A stretch of 64,000 nucleotides of DNA. Origin: Thiohalocapsa sp. (GTDB taxonomy: Bacteria > Pseudomonadota > Gammaproteobacteria > Chromatiales > Chromatiaceae). Below are positions 11,366-21,600 of this stretch, in pieces (position 1 is the first letter of the stretch; each line of letters starts with the position of its first letter). The stretch is taken from the NCBI RefSeq assembly GCF_022340605.1, contig NZ_JAJDNQ010000076.1, positions 56,259 through 120,258 of the forward strand. Direction: 5' to 3'. The notes below the pieces were generated by a model. That model did no database searches. It was not told the origin of the DNA and saw only the letters and a list, made by a program, of their open reading frames with translations. A program made the position numbers and the translations under genes.

Positions 11366-11424
11366 GCGTTCGATTCTCGACCATTGTGTGCCGTCTTGGC
11401 GCTACGGCAATGCTTGGCAATCAG

Positions 11425-11492
11425 GTGCGCAGTGCCTAGTGCGTAGTACGTTGGCGGGGGAGCCCGCACTTCGCAGTGCGCACTTCGCACTT
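11425..11492. repeat. Degenerate heptamer array with complementary arms
   Basis: GTGCGCAGTGCCTAGTGCGTAGTAC ... GCACTTCGCAGTGCGCACTTCGCACTT; lies between ilvB and ilvN. Confidence 0.75.
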
Positions 11493-11553
11493 TGCCGGCC
11501 AAGACAGAGTGCGACGGCCACTGCCCTACTCCAGTATTCGTTCTCGTTTGGCG

Positions 11554-13401
11554 CTATGCGAGCTCCCGCTCCGACATCGTCGGCGGCAGCTCCATCTCGT
11601 GGTGGCCCTTGCCCGCGCAGATCATCGGATAGACGTTCTCGGTGGGGTCGACGACGACGTCGAGGAACACGAAGCGGTCCTTCATGCCGAAGGCTTCGCG
11701 CATGGCCGCTTCGAGCTCGTCCGGCTTCTCGACGCGCATGCCGACGTGACCGAAGCTCTCCGCGAGGTGCACGAAGTCCGGCAGCGCATCGACGTAGGAG
11801 TGCGCGTAGCGGCTCTCGTAGAAGAACTCCTGCCACTGGCGGACCATGCCCATGTAGCCGTTGTTGAGCAGGATCACCTTGATGGGCAGGTCGTACTGCT
11901 TGCAGGTGGCCATCTCCTGGATGCACATCAGGATGCTCGCCTCGCCTGAGATGCAGGCCACCGGAGCATCCGGATGGGCGATCTGCACGCCCATGGCCGC
12001 CGGCAGGCCGAAGCCCATGGTGCCCAAGCCACCGGAGTTGATCCAGCGCCGGGGCTTGTCGAACGGATAGAACTGGGCCGCGAACATCTGGTGCTGGCCG
12101 ACGTCGGAGGTCAGGTACAGATCGCCATTGGTGACCTTGTACAGGGTCTCCACCGCGAACTGCGGCTTGATGACCTGGCTGGTGCGGTCGTAGCGCAGGC
12201 AGTCCACGCCCCGCCACTGGTCGATCTGCTGCCACCAGGCGGTGAGCGCATCCCGGTCCGGTTGACCGCCGAGGTCCTCGAGCACCGCCAGCATGTCCTC
12301 GAGCACGCTCTGCACGGGGCCGACGATGGGCACGTGCACCTTGACGGTCTTGGAGATGGACGACGGGTCCACGTCCACGTGGATGATCTCGGCATGCGGG
12401 CAGAAGTGCTCGATCTTGCCCGTCACGCGGTCGTCGAAACGGGCGCCGATGGCGATCAGGCAGTCCGTCTCGTGCATGGCCATATTGGCCTCGTAGGTGC
12501 CATGCATGCCGAGCATGCCGAGGAACTGCTTGTCCGTCATCGGATAGGCGCCAAGGCCCATCAGCGTGCTGGTGATGGGATAGCCGAGCTGGCGCACCAG
12601 TGTCGTCAGAGCCTCGGCGGCATCCCCGAGCACCACGCCGCCACCGGTGTAGAACACTGGCCGCTTGGCGGCGAGCAGCTTTTCCACCGCCCTCTTGATC
12701 TGCCCGTGATGACCGCGCTGGGCCGGGCTGTAGGAGCGCAGATGGACGTCCACCGGGTACTGATACGGGATCTTGATGTTCGGGTCAGTGACGTCCTTGG
12801 GGATGTCCACCACCACCGGTCCGGGCCGGCCGCTCTTGGCGATGTAGAACGCCTTCTTGATGGTCAGGGCCAGATCTTCGACCCGCTTCACCAGGAAGTT
12901 GTGCTTGACGCAGGGGCGGGTGATACCGACCGTGTCGACCTCCTGGAAGGCGTCGCTGCCGATCACCGGCGTCGGTACCTGGCCGGTGAGCACCACCATG
13001 GGGATGGAGTCCATGTAGGCGGTGGCGATGCCGGTCACGGCATTGGTGGCGCCGGGGCCGGACGTGACCAGACAGACGCCCACTTTGCCGGTGGCGCGGG
13101 CGTAGCCGTCCGCGGCATGGCTGGCGCCCTGCTCGTGGCGCACCAGGATGTGCTTGATCTCGTCGCGCTTGAATAGCGCGTCGTAGATGTGCAGCACCGC
13201 GCCGCCGGGATAGCCGAAGACGGTCTCGACCCCCTCATCGATCAGCGCCTGTACGGTGATTTCCGCGCCACTGAGCTGCATCAGGGCATTGGCCGGGTTG
13301 GAACTGTCGCCCGGAGCGGGCTGATCGGGCATGGTCTGATCCGACTGGGCATGATCCACGGGGGGCGACCTCTCGAAAAGCGGGTAGCGGCGCCTTGGCA
13401 A
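11554..13401 (-). CDS. ilvB: Acetolactate synthase large subunit
   Basis: SGAEITVQALIDEGVETVFGYPGGAVLHIYDAL; start may be internal at MPDQPAPGDSS. Confidence 0.96.
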   Translation of the reverse strand: MPRRRYPLFERSPPVDHAQSDQTMPDQPAPGDSSNPANALMQLSGAEITVQALIDEGVETVFGYPGGAVLHIYDALFKRDEIKHILVRHEQGASHAADGYARATGKVGVCLVTSGPGATNAVTGIATAYMDSIPMVVLTGQVPTPVIGSDAFQEVDTVGITRPCVKHNFLVKRVEDLALTIKKAFYIAKSGRPGPVVVDIPKDVTDPNIKIPYQYPVDVHLRSYSPAQRGHHGQIKRAVEKLLAAKRPVFYTGGGVVLGDAAEALTTLVRQLGYPITSTLMGLGAYPMTDKQFLGMLGMHGTYEANMAMHETDCLIAIGARFDDRVTGKIEHFCPHAEIIHVDVDPSSISKTVKVHVPIVGPVQSVLEDMLAVLEDLGGQPDRDALTAWWQQIDQWRGVDCLRYDRTSQVIKPQFAVETLYKVTNGDLYLTSDVGQHQMFAAQFYPFDKPRRWINSGGLGTMGFGLPAAMGVQIAHPDAPVACISGEASILMCIQEMATCKQYDLPIKVILLNNGYMGMVRQWQEFFYESRYAHSYVDALPDFVHLAESFGHVGMRVEKPDELEAAMREAFGMKDRFVFLDVVVDPTENVYPMICAGKGHHEMELPPTMSERELA

Positions 13402-13796
13402 TGGCGGCGGCCGGCGGGCTAGGCAATGCTATCGAAGCGAGACCGGCGCGCGCCGATGCGGACATCTCGGAGCTGCGGGAATCACGGCACGATGCCGGGC
13501 GCAGCCGCGGTGGGGCACCGGGGCCCCGACCCATACGACCAGGAGCCGAGGCGGGATGCGCGCCGGGAAACAGCTGAAAATACGTGAATCCTACGGTCTT
13601 GGTCAAGACTGCGCCCGCATCCCCAAAGCCCATCGGCCCCTTCGAGCTGCGTCGGCGACGCGCCCCCGCGGCGTTGACGCGCCGGTCCGTCGCTGCAAAT
13701 ACTTCGCTCGCGCCCTGACCAAGACGCTTGCGATTGAGCCCGCGCGCGGTGCACCCGGCGCCACGCACACCAGTCACCCCTCCGGAGGTACCGCCC

Positions 13797-14141
13797 ATGC
13801 CGACCCTGATGATCAAGACCAACGCCGACCTCGCGGACCGCCCCCGCGACACCCTGCTGCGCACCGCCTCCGCCGCCGTCGCCGAACTGCTCGGCAAGCC
13901 GGAGGGCTACGTGATGGTGCTGCTGGAGCCGGTGGCGGACATGTGCTTCGGCGGCGATGCCGCGCCCTGCGCCTACCTCGAGCTCAAGAGCCTGGGTTTA
14001 CCGGAGCAGCGCACGACCGAGCTCTCGGCGGCGCTGTGCGACCTCGTCGGACGCCAGCTCGGGGTGCCGAAATCGCGCGTGTACATCGAATTCGCCTCGC
14101 CGCCGCGGCACCTGTTCGGCTTCGACGGCCGGACCTTTTGA
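13797..14141 (+). CDS. MIF/tautomerase family protein
   Basis: MPTLMIKTNADL...VPKSRVYIEFASPPRHLFGFDGRTF. Confidence 0.85.
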   Translation: MPTLMIKTNADLADRPRDTLLRTASAAVAELLGKPEGYVMVLLEPVADMCFGGDAAPCAYLELKSLGLPEQRTTELSAALCDLVGRQLGVPKSRVYIEFASPPRHLFGFDGRTF

Positions 14142-14286
14142 CACCGCGGGCATTTCGATGCCATTGGTAGCGGTCAACTGCTCTTCCTAGGTTTACCAAG
14201 CATCTCGCTGGTACCCCGTTTCAGCCACTTTTGCAGGGCGCCAACCCGAGTGGGGCCGGAGCCCAGGAACCTGGTCGAAGTCTCTG

Positions 14287-14357
14287 CTCGTGGTCGTGGT
14301 CGTAATCGGATACTCGACAACGACAGCGACAGCGACAGCGACAGCGACAACGAAAGC
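14287..14357 (+). repeat. Hexamer array with conserved core (H1)
   Basis: TCGTGGTCGTGGTCGTAATCGGATACTCGACAAC(GACAGC)n; core shared with 29.5 kb. Confidence 0.85.
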
Positions 14358-14671
14358 AAAGTTAGGAGAAACGCTGCACTAGAGTGTAAGCACTGAACAG
14401 CACGGCCACCCTGGAGACACCGGAATTTCTTACACACGAAATACACGAAACACGCGAAAAGGGGAGGATTTACGACAAGACGGGGCCTTTTCGCCCCTTT
14501 TGCGTGTTGCTTAGTTCTTCTTCAGAGTCCCCGCGGGTTCGCGTGCGACCGCCCCCTGACACGTGCCCGACTGCCCGCGGCGGGGGGCCATGCCGCGGCC
14601 GGCTCAACTTGTCCGCATCCGCCACCGCCGCTAGACTGCTGGATTTTGTGCCACCGCTCCTATCTTCCCCG

Positions 14672-16399
14672 ATGCGCACGTCCCGCTTCCCGCTCCAGAC
14701 CGTCAAAGAGACCCCGGCCGATGCGGAGATCGCAAGTCACCGGCTGATGCTGCGCGCGGGCATGATCCGCAAGCTCGCCGCCGGCCTCTATACCTGGCTG
14801 CCGTTGGGGCTGAAAGTGCTGCGCAAGGTGGAGCGCATCGTGCGCGAAGAGATGGACCGCGCCGGCGCGCTAGAAGTCGCCATGCCGGCGGTACAGCCCG
14901 CCGAGCTGTGGCAGGAGTCCGGGCGCTGGGAGCAATACGGCCCGGAGCTGCTGCGCCTGAAGGACCGCCACCAGCGTGACTTCTGCTTCGGCCCGACGCA
15001 CGAGGAGATCATCACCGACCTCGCCCGCAACGAGCTCAAGAGCTACAAGCAGCTCCCGGTCAACTTCTACCAGATCCAGACCAAGTTCCGCGACGAGGTA
15101 CGCCCGCGCTTCGGCGTCATGCGTGCACGCGAGTTCCTGATGAAGGACGCCTACTCCTTCCACCTGGACCACGCCTCGCTCGCCGAGACCTACCAGGTCA
15201 TGTACGACACCTACAGTCGCATCTTCAGCCGCTGCGGGCTCGACTTCCGCGCCGTGCAGGCGGACACCGGCGCCATCGGCGGCAACGCCTCGCACGAGTT
15301 CCACGTTCTGGCCGCCTCTGGCGAGGACGCCATCGCGTTCTCCACTGACAGCGACTACGCTGCCAACGTGGAGCTGGCGGAGGCCGTCGCACCCGCCAAC
15401 GCGCCGCCGGCACCGGCCGAAGACGCCCGCATCGTCGATACCCCCAATGCCAAGACCATCGCCGACCTCGTCGAGCAATTCGGCCAGCCCATCGAACGCA
15501 CCATCAAGACGCTGGTGGTGGCCGCGGCCGACCCCGAGACGGGAGAAGAGAGCGGTCTGGTGGCGCTGCTGGTGCGCGGCGACCACGAGCTGAATGCCGT
15601 CAAGGCCGAGAAGCTGCCCCGCGTGGCAAGCCCGCTGCGCATGGCCAGCGAGGACGAGATCCGCGCGGCCGTCGGCGCCGGCCCCGGCTCGCTGGGGCCT
15701 TCGGGCCTGGCGCTGCCATGCATCGCCGACCGCGCCGCCGCGGTGGCGGCCGACTTCAGCGCCGGCGCCAACACCGACGGCAAGCACTGGTTCGGCCTCA
15801 ACTGGGGCCGCGACCTGCCGCTGCCGGAGGTTGCCGACCTGCGCAACGTCATCGACGGTGACCCGAGCCCGGATGGGTCCGGCAGCATCACCATCGCCCG
15901 CGGCATCGAGGTAGGCCACATATTCCAGCTCGGTACCAAGTACTCTGAGGCCATGAAGGCCGTGGTGCTGGACGAGGCGGGCAAGGCGGTCACCATGACC
16001 ATGGGCTGCTACGGCATCGGCGTCTCGCGTGTCGTCGCCGCCGCCATCGAGCAGCACCACGACGACCGCGGCATCATCTGGCCCGCCGCCATCGCACCCT
16101 TCGAGGTGGCCCTGCTGCCCATGAAATACGCCAAGTCCTACCGCGTCCGCGAGGCGGTGGACGACCTCTACGAGCGCCTCACCGCCGCCGGCATCGAGGT
16201 GCTGTTGGACGACCGCGACGTACGCCCGGGCTTCATGTTCGCGGACATGGAGCTCATCGGCATCCCGCACCGGGTCGTGGTGGGCGACAAGCACCTGGAC
16301 AACGGCCAGGTGGAGTACAAGGGCCGCACCGACGCCGAAATGCAACTGATTTCCATCGACGAGATCGTCCCATTCCTCGAGCGCAGCCTCGCCGGCTGA
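14672..16399 (+). CDS. proS: Prolyl-tRNA synthetase
   Basis: [46 protein letters not shown]. Confidence 0.97.
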   Translation: MRTSRFPLQTVKETPADAEIASHRLMLRAGMIRKLAAGLYTWLPLGLKVLRKVERIVREEMDRAGALEVAMPAVQPAELWQESGRWEQYGPELLRLKDRHQRDFCFGPTHEEIITDLARNELKSYKQLPVNFYQIQTKFRDEVRPRFGVMRAREFLMKDAYSFHLDHASLAETYQVMYDTYSRIFSRCGLDFRAVQADTGAIGGNASHEFHVLAASGEDAIAFSTDSDYAANVELAEAVAPANAPPAPAEDARIVDTPNAKTIADLVEQFGQPIERTIKTLVVAAADPETGEESGLVALLVRGDHELNAVKAEKLPRVASPLRMASEDEIRAAVGAGPGSLGPSGLALPCIADRAAAVAADFSAGANTDGKHWFGLNWGRDLPLPEVADLRNVIDGDPSPDGSGSITIARGIEVGHIFQLGTKYSEAMKAVVLDEAGKAVTMTMGCYGIGVSRVVAAAIEQHHDDRGIIWPAAIAPFEVALLPMKYAKSYRVREAVDDLYERLTAAGIEVLLDDRDVRPGFMFADMELIGIPHRVVVGDKHLDNGQVEYKGRTDAEMQLISIDEIVPFLERSLAG

Positions 16400-16483
16400 G
16401 GCCCGGACGTCCGCGCCGGGCGACGCCTCTTCCGCGCTCCCAGGCCGGCCCCGAATACCCAACACCAAGGACTCCAACCCCGC

Positions 16484-16999
16484 ATGAGCAGAACCGAATC
16501 CTTCGACCGCGAGCAACTGCTCGCCTGCGGCTATGGCGAGATGTTCGGGCCGGGCAACGCCCAGTTGCCGGTGCCGAACATGCTGATGATGGACCGCATC
16601 ACGCACATCGCCGACCACGGCGGCCACTACGGCAAGGGCGAGATCGTTGCCGAGCTGGATATCGACCGGGAGCTCTGGTTCTTCGGCTGCCACTTCCCCG
16701 GCGACCCGGTGATGCCGGGCTGCCTGGGCCTCGACGCCATGTGGCAGATCGTCGGCTTCTACCTGGCCTGGATCGGCAACCCCGGCCACGGGCGCGCGCT
16801 CGGCGTCGGCGAGGTGAAGTTCACCGGCCAGGTGCTGCCGACGGCCACCAAGGTCACCTATCGCGTCAGCATGAAGCGCGTGATCACCCGCAAGCTGGTG
16901 CTCGGCATCGGCGATGGGGTCATGGACGTGGACGGCCGCCCCATCTACACCGCGAAGGATCTGCGGGTGGGGCTCTTTACGTCCACCGAGGGCTTCTGA
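16484..16999 (+). CDS. fabA: 3-hydroxydecanoyl-ACP dehydratase
   Basis: [25 protein letters not shown]. Confidence 0.98.
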   Translation: MSRTESFDREQLLACGYGEMFGPGNAQLPVPNMLMMDRITHIADHGGHYGKGEIVAELDIDRELWFFGCHFPGDPVMPGCLGLDAMWQIVGFYLAWIGNPGHGRALGVGEVKFTGQVLPTATKVTYRVSMKRVITRKLVLGIGDGVMDVDGRPIYTAKDLRVGLFTSTEGF

Positions 17000-17015
17000 G
17001 TCCACGCCTGCCGCT

Positions 17016-18623
17016 GTGCTGCAACGCACGAGACATCTCACTGCGCCCCAAGCGTCGCGCTGGCATCTTGCGCACTGGGTCGCGGCGGTAGCTGGGCTGG
17101 CGCTGATGCTGGCGGGGCTGGCCGGCTTGTTCGGAACCCGCGCCGGGATCGCCATCCACAGCACCCGCATCGGCACGACGCCGGTGACCGTCTTCCAGGC
17201 CAAGGACGCGCCCCCCGGGCCGGTTGTCGTGGTGGCCCACGGCTACGCCGGCTCCCGGCAACTGATGCATCCCTTCGCGGTGACCCTGGCCCGCAACGGC
17301 TACCGCGCGGTCGTATTCGACTTCCCCGGACACGGCCGCAACACCAAGCCGCTGGCCGGCCAGATCGGCGACCCCGCGCGCGCCGCGGCGTTGGTCGGCG
17401 CACTGTCGGAGGTGGTGGACTTCGCCCGCGACCTGCCGGGCGGCGACGGCCGGCTCGCCCTGCTCGGACACTCCATGGCCGGCGACATCGCCACACGCTA
17501 CGCGAGCGCGCATCCGGGCGTGGATGCCATCGTCGCGGTGTCGCCCTACCTGTCGCTGCCCCTGGACCGACTGCCCACGGTGAACCTGCTGTTCATCTAC
17601 GGTGCCTTGGAGCCCGCAGTCATCCAGGCGCAGGGGCGCGAGGCCGTGGCCGCCGCCGGCGGCTTAGACCCGGCCGCGGTGGAGACAAACGTCACTTACG
17701 GCAGCCTCGAGGACGGCACCGCCCGGCGGCTGGTGATCGCCAACCGCGTCGAACACATCGGCGTGCTCTACAGCGCCACCTCGCTGCGTGCCGCGCGCGA
17801 CTGGCTCGATGCCGCCTTCGGCCGCGGCACGCACGACGGCGGCCAAGCTGGGAACAAGCCCAACGGCACCATCGACCACCGCGCGCCCTGGCTCGGACTC
17901 TACTACCTGGGCGTGCTGCTGCTGGCCTGGCCGCTTACGCTGCTGCTGCCGACGGTGTCGGCGGAGCGCCTGGGCGCCGGGTCAGATGCCGACTGGGGTT
18001 GGCGGCGCTTCTGGCCCATCGCGGTGGTGCCCGCCGTGCTGACCCCGCTGTTACTCTGGCCGATGCCGACGGACTTCCTGGCGATCGCCATCGGCGACTA
18101 CATCGCGCTCCACTTCGGTCTCTACGGCCTGCTGACCCTGGCCGGGCTCTGGCGTGCCGGCGCCCTGCCGCAGCTCGGCAACTCGTCCATCAAGGCGCTG
18201 CTCGCCGCCATCGCGCTGGTGGCCCTGTTCGAGATCCTCGCCCTGTCGCTGCCGACGGACCTGTTCGTCACCAGTTTCCTGCCGGCACCCCACCGCCTGC
18301 CCACCGTCGCAGCACTGTTCGCCGGCACCGTGCTGTGGTTCATCGCGGACGAGTGGCTCACCCGCGGGCCGCGCGCACCCCGGCTCGGGTACGCGCTTAC
18401 CAAGCTGCTGTTCCTGGCGTCGCTGATGTTGGCGGTCGCGCTCAACCTGAGCAAGCTGTTCTTCCTGGTGATCATCATCCCGGCCATCCTGGTGCTATTC
18501 CTGGTCTACGGGCTGTTCAGCGGCTGGATCTACCGACGCACCCGCCAACCGCTGGTGGCCGCCATCACCAATGCGCTGGTCTTCGCGAGCGCCATCGCCG
18601 TGAGCTTTCCCCTCTTGGGCTGA
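17016..18623 (+). CDS. Alpha/beta hydrolase with multi-TM C-terminal domain
   Basis: VVAHGYAGSRQLM, LLGHSMAGDIATRYAS, then several TM helices; start (GTG) uncertain. Confidence 0.7.
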   Translation: MLQRTRHLTAPQASRWHLAHWVAAVAGLALMLAGLAGLFGTRAGIAIHSTRIGTTPVTVFQAKDAPPGPVVVVAHGYAGSRQLMHPFAVTLARNGYRAVVFDFPGHGRNTKPLAGQIGDPARAAALVGALSEVVDFARDLPGGDGRLALLGHSMAGDIATRYASAHPGVDAIVAVSPYLSLPLDRLPTVNLLFIYGALEPAVIQAQGREAVAAAGGLDPAAVETNVTYGSLEDGTARRLVIANRVEHIGVLYSATSLRAARDWLDAAFGRGTHDGGQAGNKPNGTIDHRAPWLGLYYLGVLLLAWPLTLLLPTVSAERLGAGSDADWGWRRFWPIAVVPAVLTPLLLWPMPTDFLAIAIGDYIALHFGLYGLLTLAGLWRAGALPQLGNSSIKALLAAIALVALFEILALSLPTDLFVTSFLPAPHRLPTVAALFAGTVLWFIADEWLTRGPRAPRLGYALTKLLFLASLMLAVALNLSKLFFLVIIIPAILVLFLVYGLFSGWIYRRTRQPLVAAITNALVFASAIAVSFPLLG

Positions 18624-18671
18624 CGACCGCGTCGGCGCCGGACATCACCCTGGTGCGACCGCACCACCGCA

Positions 18672-19802
18672 TCAGTCCAACTGCCCGAAACTCCCGCCCA
18701 GCGTCACCTCCAGTGACGCCTGCGTCCCGTTGCGCAGCACGTGCAGGACCACTTTGTCGCCCACCTCATAGCCTTCCAGCCGGTCGATGAGCTCGGTCAT
18801 GGAGGTCACCGGCTTGCCGTCCACCTGTTGGACGATGTCGCCGGGAATGATCTCGCCGGCGCCGGTGACATGCGCGCCCTGGAGCCCGGCGCGGGCGGCC
18901 GGGGATTGCGGGTCCACGCGCAGCACCAGCACGCCCTCGACGCCGAGCTCGTCCAGCACCGGGCGGCTGATCTCGTCGTCGCCGTAGAAGCCGATGCGCG
19001 GGCGCACGTACTCGCCGTGAGCGATGAGCTGCGGCACCACCCGGTTCACCACGTCCACTGGCACCGCGAAGCCGATACCGGAGAAGCTGCCGGACGGACT
19101 GAAGATGGCGGTGTTGATGCCGATGAGCCGCCCGGCGCTGTCAAGCAGCGGACCGCCGGAGTTGCCCGGATTGATGGCGGCGTCGGTCTGGATCAGGCCG
19201 CGGATCTCGCCGCCCGCCTCGTCGGATGCGATGGTGCGGTCCAGCGCCGAGACGACGCCGGTGGTGAGGCTGTAGTCGAAGCCGAAGGGATTACCGATGG
19301 CCAGCACCTTCTGCCCCACCTGCAGATCCTTGCTGGTGCCAATGAGGGCGGGCCGCAACCCCGCCGCGGAGGCGCCGATGCGCAGCACGGCCAGATCATG
19401 CTCCGCGCTCGCGCCGACGAACTGGGCGTTGTAGATGCGACCGTCCGCGAGCCCCACCCTAGCCGTACGCGCTTCCTCGATGACGTGCCAATTGGTGACG
19501 ATGTGTCCGTCGTGGTCCCACACCACACCTGAGCCGGTGCCGCGGCGGACCTCGGTGAGGTTGCGCGTCCACGGGCTCAACAGCGGCGCCGTCGTGGAGA
19601 TGTAGGCCACCGACGGACTCGCTTCGCGAAAGATCTCGATGGTGGACTGCTCCTCCGACGCCAGCTCGCCGCGCGCCGTGACGGCTCGCGGCTCCGCCTG
19701 CATGCTGACGAACGCATCCTCCAGCCAGGGCTTCAGCGCCAGCGAGACGATGAACAGGATGGCCGCCCAGAACAGCAGCCGCGAGAGTTGGAAGCCATGC
19801 AT
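18672..19802 (-). CDS. S1C (DegS/HtrA-like) trypsin-like serine protease with PDZ domain
   Basis: TNWHVI, EHDLAVL, NPGNSGGPLLD catalytic motifs; PDZ VRPRIGFYG...PGDIVQQVDG. Confidence 0.92.
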   Translation of the reverse strand: MHGFQLSRLLFWAAILFIVSLALKPWLEDAFVSMQAEPRAVTARGELASEEQSTIEIFREASPSVAYISTTAPLLSPWTRNLTEVRRGTGSGVVWDHDGHIVTNWHVIEEARTARVGLADGRIYNAQFVGASAEHDLAVLRIGASAAGLRPALIGTSKDLQVGQKVLAIGNPFGFDYSLTTGVVSALDRTIASDEAGGEIRGLIQTDAAINPGNSGGPLLDSAGRLIGINTAIFSPSGSFSGIGFAVPVDVVNRVVPQLIAHGEYVRPRIGFYGDDEISRPVLDELGVEGVLVLRVDPQSPAARAGLQGAHVTGAGEIIPGDIVQQVDGKPVTSMTELIDRLEGYEVGDKVVLHVLRNGTQASLEVTLGGSFGQLD

Positions 19803-20162
19803 GGTGTCGGCGATCCGGGCGATGGGTGGAGGTGTGGATGTGCGCGCCGACAACCGTCGCCGCGACGTGCACGGCATCAACGGGGACGCAGCGGGCAAGG
19901 CGCACCGGGCGACAGCTGAAGGAGATCCCGCGCTGCCGTCGGCATTCAGCCTACGCCGATCCGGCGCCCGCTTGATTGTCCGATCGCAACGACCCGAAGC
20001 TCACGATCACAGTATACTAACCCTATTATCATCATGGTTTACGGCGGGAAATCCACGGCGCCCGCACCCACCTCCGGCGTATCCGATCGACAGTCGCGCA
20101 CGCGACTGCGGGCGCGGAGACCGACGCAACGTCACCAACCCAACACAACGGGAGTTTCCACG

Positions 20163-20357
20163 ATGGTCAAGAACATCGGTAGCCAAGACCAGAAGATCCG
20201 CTACATCGCCGGCGCCCTGCTGATCTTGGCGGCGCTGTTTATGAAGAGCTGGATCATCGGCATCATCGGCCTCATCGCCATCGGCACCGCCTACATGGGC
20301 ACCTGCCTGGCGTACCTCCCCTTCGGCATCAACACGAAGGAAGGCGAAGAAGGCTGA
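20163..20357 (+). CDS. DUF2892 (YgaP-like) small membrane protein
   Basis: IRYIAGALLILAALF...GTCLAYLPFGINT. Confidence 0.85.
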   Translation: MVKNIGSQDQKIRYIAGALLILAALFMKSWIIGIIGLIAIGTAYMGTCLAYLPFGINTKEGEEG

Positions 20358-20411
20358 CAGCCGCCTTCCCTCGCAACGCCGGCAGCCCCGCGCAGCGGCG
20401 GGCGCCGGCCG

Positions 20412-20445
20412 AGGCCTTGGAGCTTCCGGCTCCAGGGCCTTTTGT
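20412..20445 (+). terminator. Rho-independent terminator
   Basis: AGGCCTTGGAGCTTCCGGCTCCAGGGCCTTTTG. Confidence 0.7.
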
Positions 20446-20550
20446 TTGTCTGCCTGCCCGGCACAGCCGCGGGTGCCGGGGTGCTTCCCCCAGGCACCCA
20501 TGTGCCAGCATTGCCCTGTGGCCGAGGACAACCGCCCCCACCTTGCCCGC

Positions 20551-21438
20551 ATGCAGCCGATACCCCTCATCGAAGCGCGCGAACTCCGCAAGCACTTCCC
20601 CGGTGTCAAGGCCGTGGACGGCATCAGCTTCACCGTGCGGCCGGGGCAGTGCTTCGGTCTGCTCGGACCGAACGGCGCCGGCAAGACCACGACCCTCGAA
20701 ATGCTGGAGGGTATCCAGCAACCCACCGCCGGCGAGGTCCTGTTTCGTGGTGGACCACTGGGCGCGGACTTCCGCGAGGCCATCGGTATCCAGTTCCAGG
20801 CAACGGCCCTGCAGGACTTCCAGACCGTCGGCGAGTCGCTCGCCATGTTCGCCCGGCTCTACCGGCACACCGCCGAACGCGACGAGCTGATCCGGCTCTG
20901 CAACCTCGGCGAGCTCCTGCACCGCGACACCCGCAAGCTCTCCGGCGGCCAGCGCCAGCGACTGCTGCTGGCCATCGCACTGGTGAACGACCCGGACCTC
21001 GTGTTCCTCGACGAACCCACCACGGGGCTCGACCCGCAGTCCAGGCGCAACTTCTGGGGCCTCATCGAGACCGTCCGCGCCCGCGGCAAGACCGTCCTGC
21101 TGACCACCCATTACATGGAAGAGGCCGAACGTCTCTGCGACGAGATCGCCATCATCGACCATGGCCGCATCATTGCGCAGGGGGCACCGGGGACGCTGGT
21201 GCGGGAGCACTTCCCGCCAGTGATCGTGCGGCTGCCCGCGGACGCGTGGCCGGCGGACGAGCCGCTGCCGAGCTACGCGAGCCGCAACCATCACGAGATC
21301 GAGCTGCACGCGGCGCAGGTGCCGCCGGTGCTGGATGAGCTGGAGCGCATCGGCGCCACGCTCACGGGGCTGCGGGTGGAGACGCCGAGCTTGGAGGATC
21401 TGTTTCTGAAGCTCACTGGGCATAGTTTGCGGGCTTGA
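20551..21438 (+). CDS. ABC transporter ATP-binding protein
   Basis: GPNGAGKTT, LSGGQRQR, LVFLDEPTTGLD. Confidence 0.93.
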   Translation: MQPIPLIEARELRKHFPGVKAVDGISFTVRPGQCFGLLGPNGAGKTTTLEMLEGIQQPTAGEVLFRGGPLGADFREAIGIQFQATALQDFQTVGESLAMFARLYRHTAERDELIRLCNLGELLHRDTRKLSGGQRQRLLLAIALVNDPDLVFLDEPTTGLDPQSRRNFWGLIETVRARGKTVLLTTHYMEEAERLCDEIAIIDHGRIIAQGAPGTLVREHFPPVIVRLPADAWPADEPLPSYASRNHHEIELHAAQVPPVLDELERIGATLTGLRVETPSLEDLFLKLTGHSLRA

Positions 21439-21445
21439 TCAGATA

Positions 21446-21569
21446 GGGCCGAGGGCCGAGGGCCGAGGGCCGAGGGCCGAGGGCCGAGGGCCGAGGGCCG
21501 AGGAACAGTGTTCCGCAAACCCTGCCCCCAGGTGCTTGGCGCTTGGCGCTTGGCCCTTGGCCCTGAGCC
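21446..21569. repeat. Two heptamer arrays
   Basis: About 8 x GGGCCGA at 21446-21504; (CTTGGCG)2(CTTGGCC)2CTGAGCC at 21535-21569; lies between ABC ATPase and permease genes. Confidence 0.92.
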
Positions 21570-21600
21570 TCCCTCTCAGCTTGTTGCCGGGCTTACGAAG

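Noticed and set aside
13402-13796. ilv leader/attenuator or riboswitch upstream of ilvB
   Set aside because: No convincing leader peptide rich in branched-chain codons or terminator/antiterminator pair could be read by eye
14174-14446. ORF with SLSLSLSLSLS and RLRPRPR repeats
   Set aside because: Product of translating the hexamer array; a near-identical peptide arises at 29.5 kb for the same reason
14870-17203. 777-aa minus-strand ORF
   Set aside because: Shadow of proS and fabA
19990-20040. AT-rich TATACT promoter for the DUF2892 gene
   Set aside because: A -10-like TATACT is present but no acceptable -35 at the right spacing, so not listed as a feature
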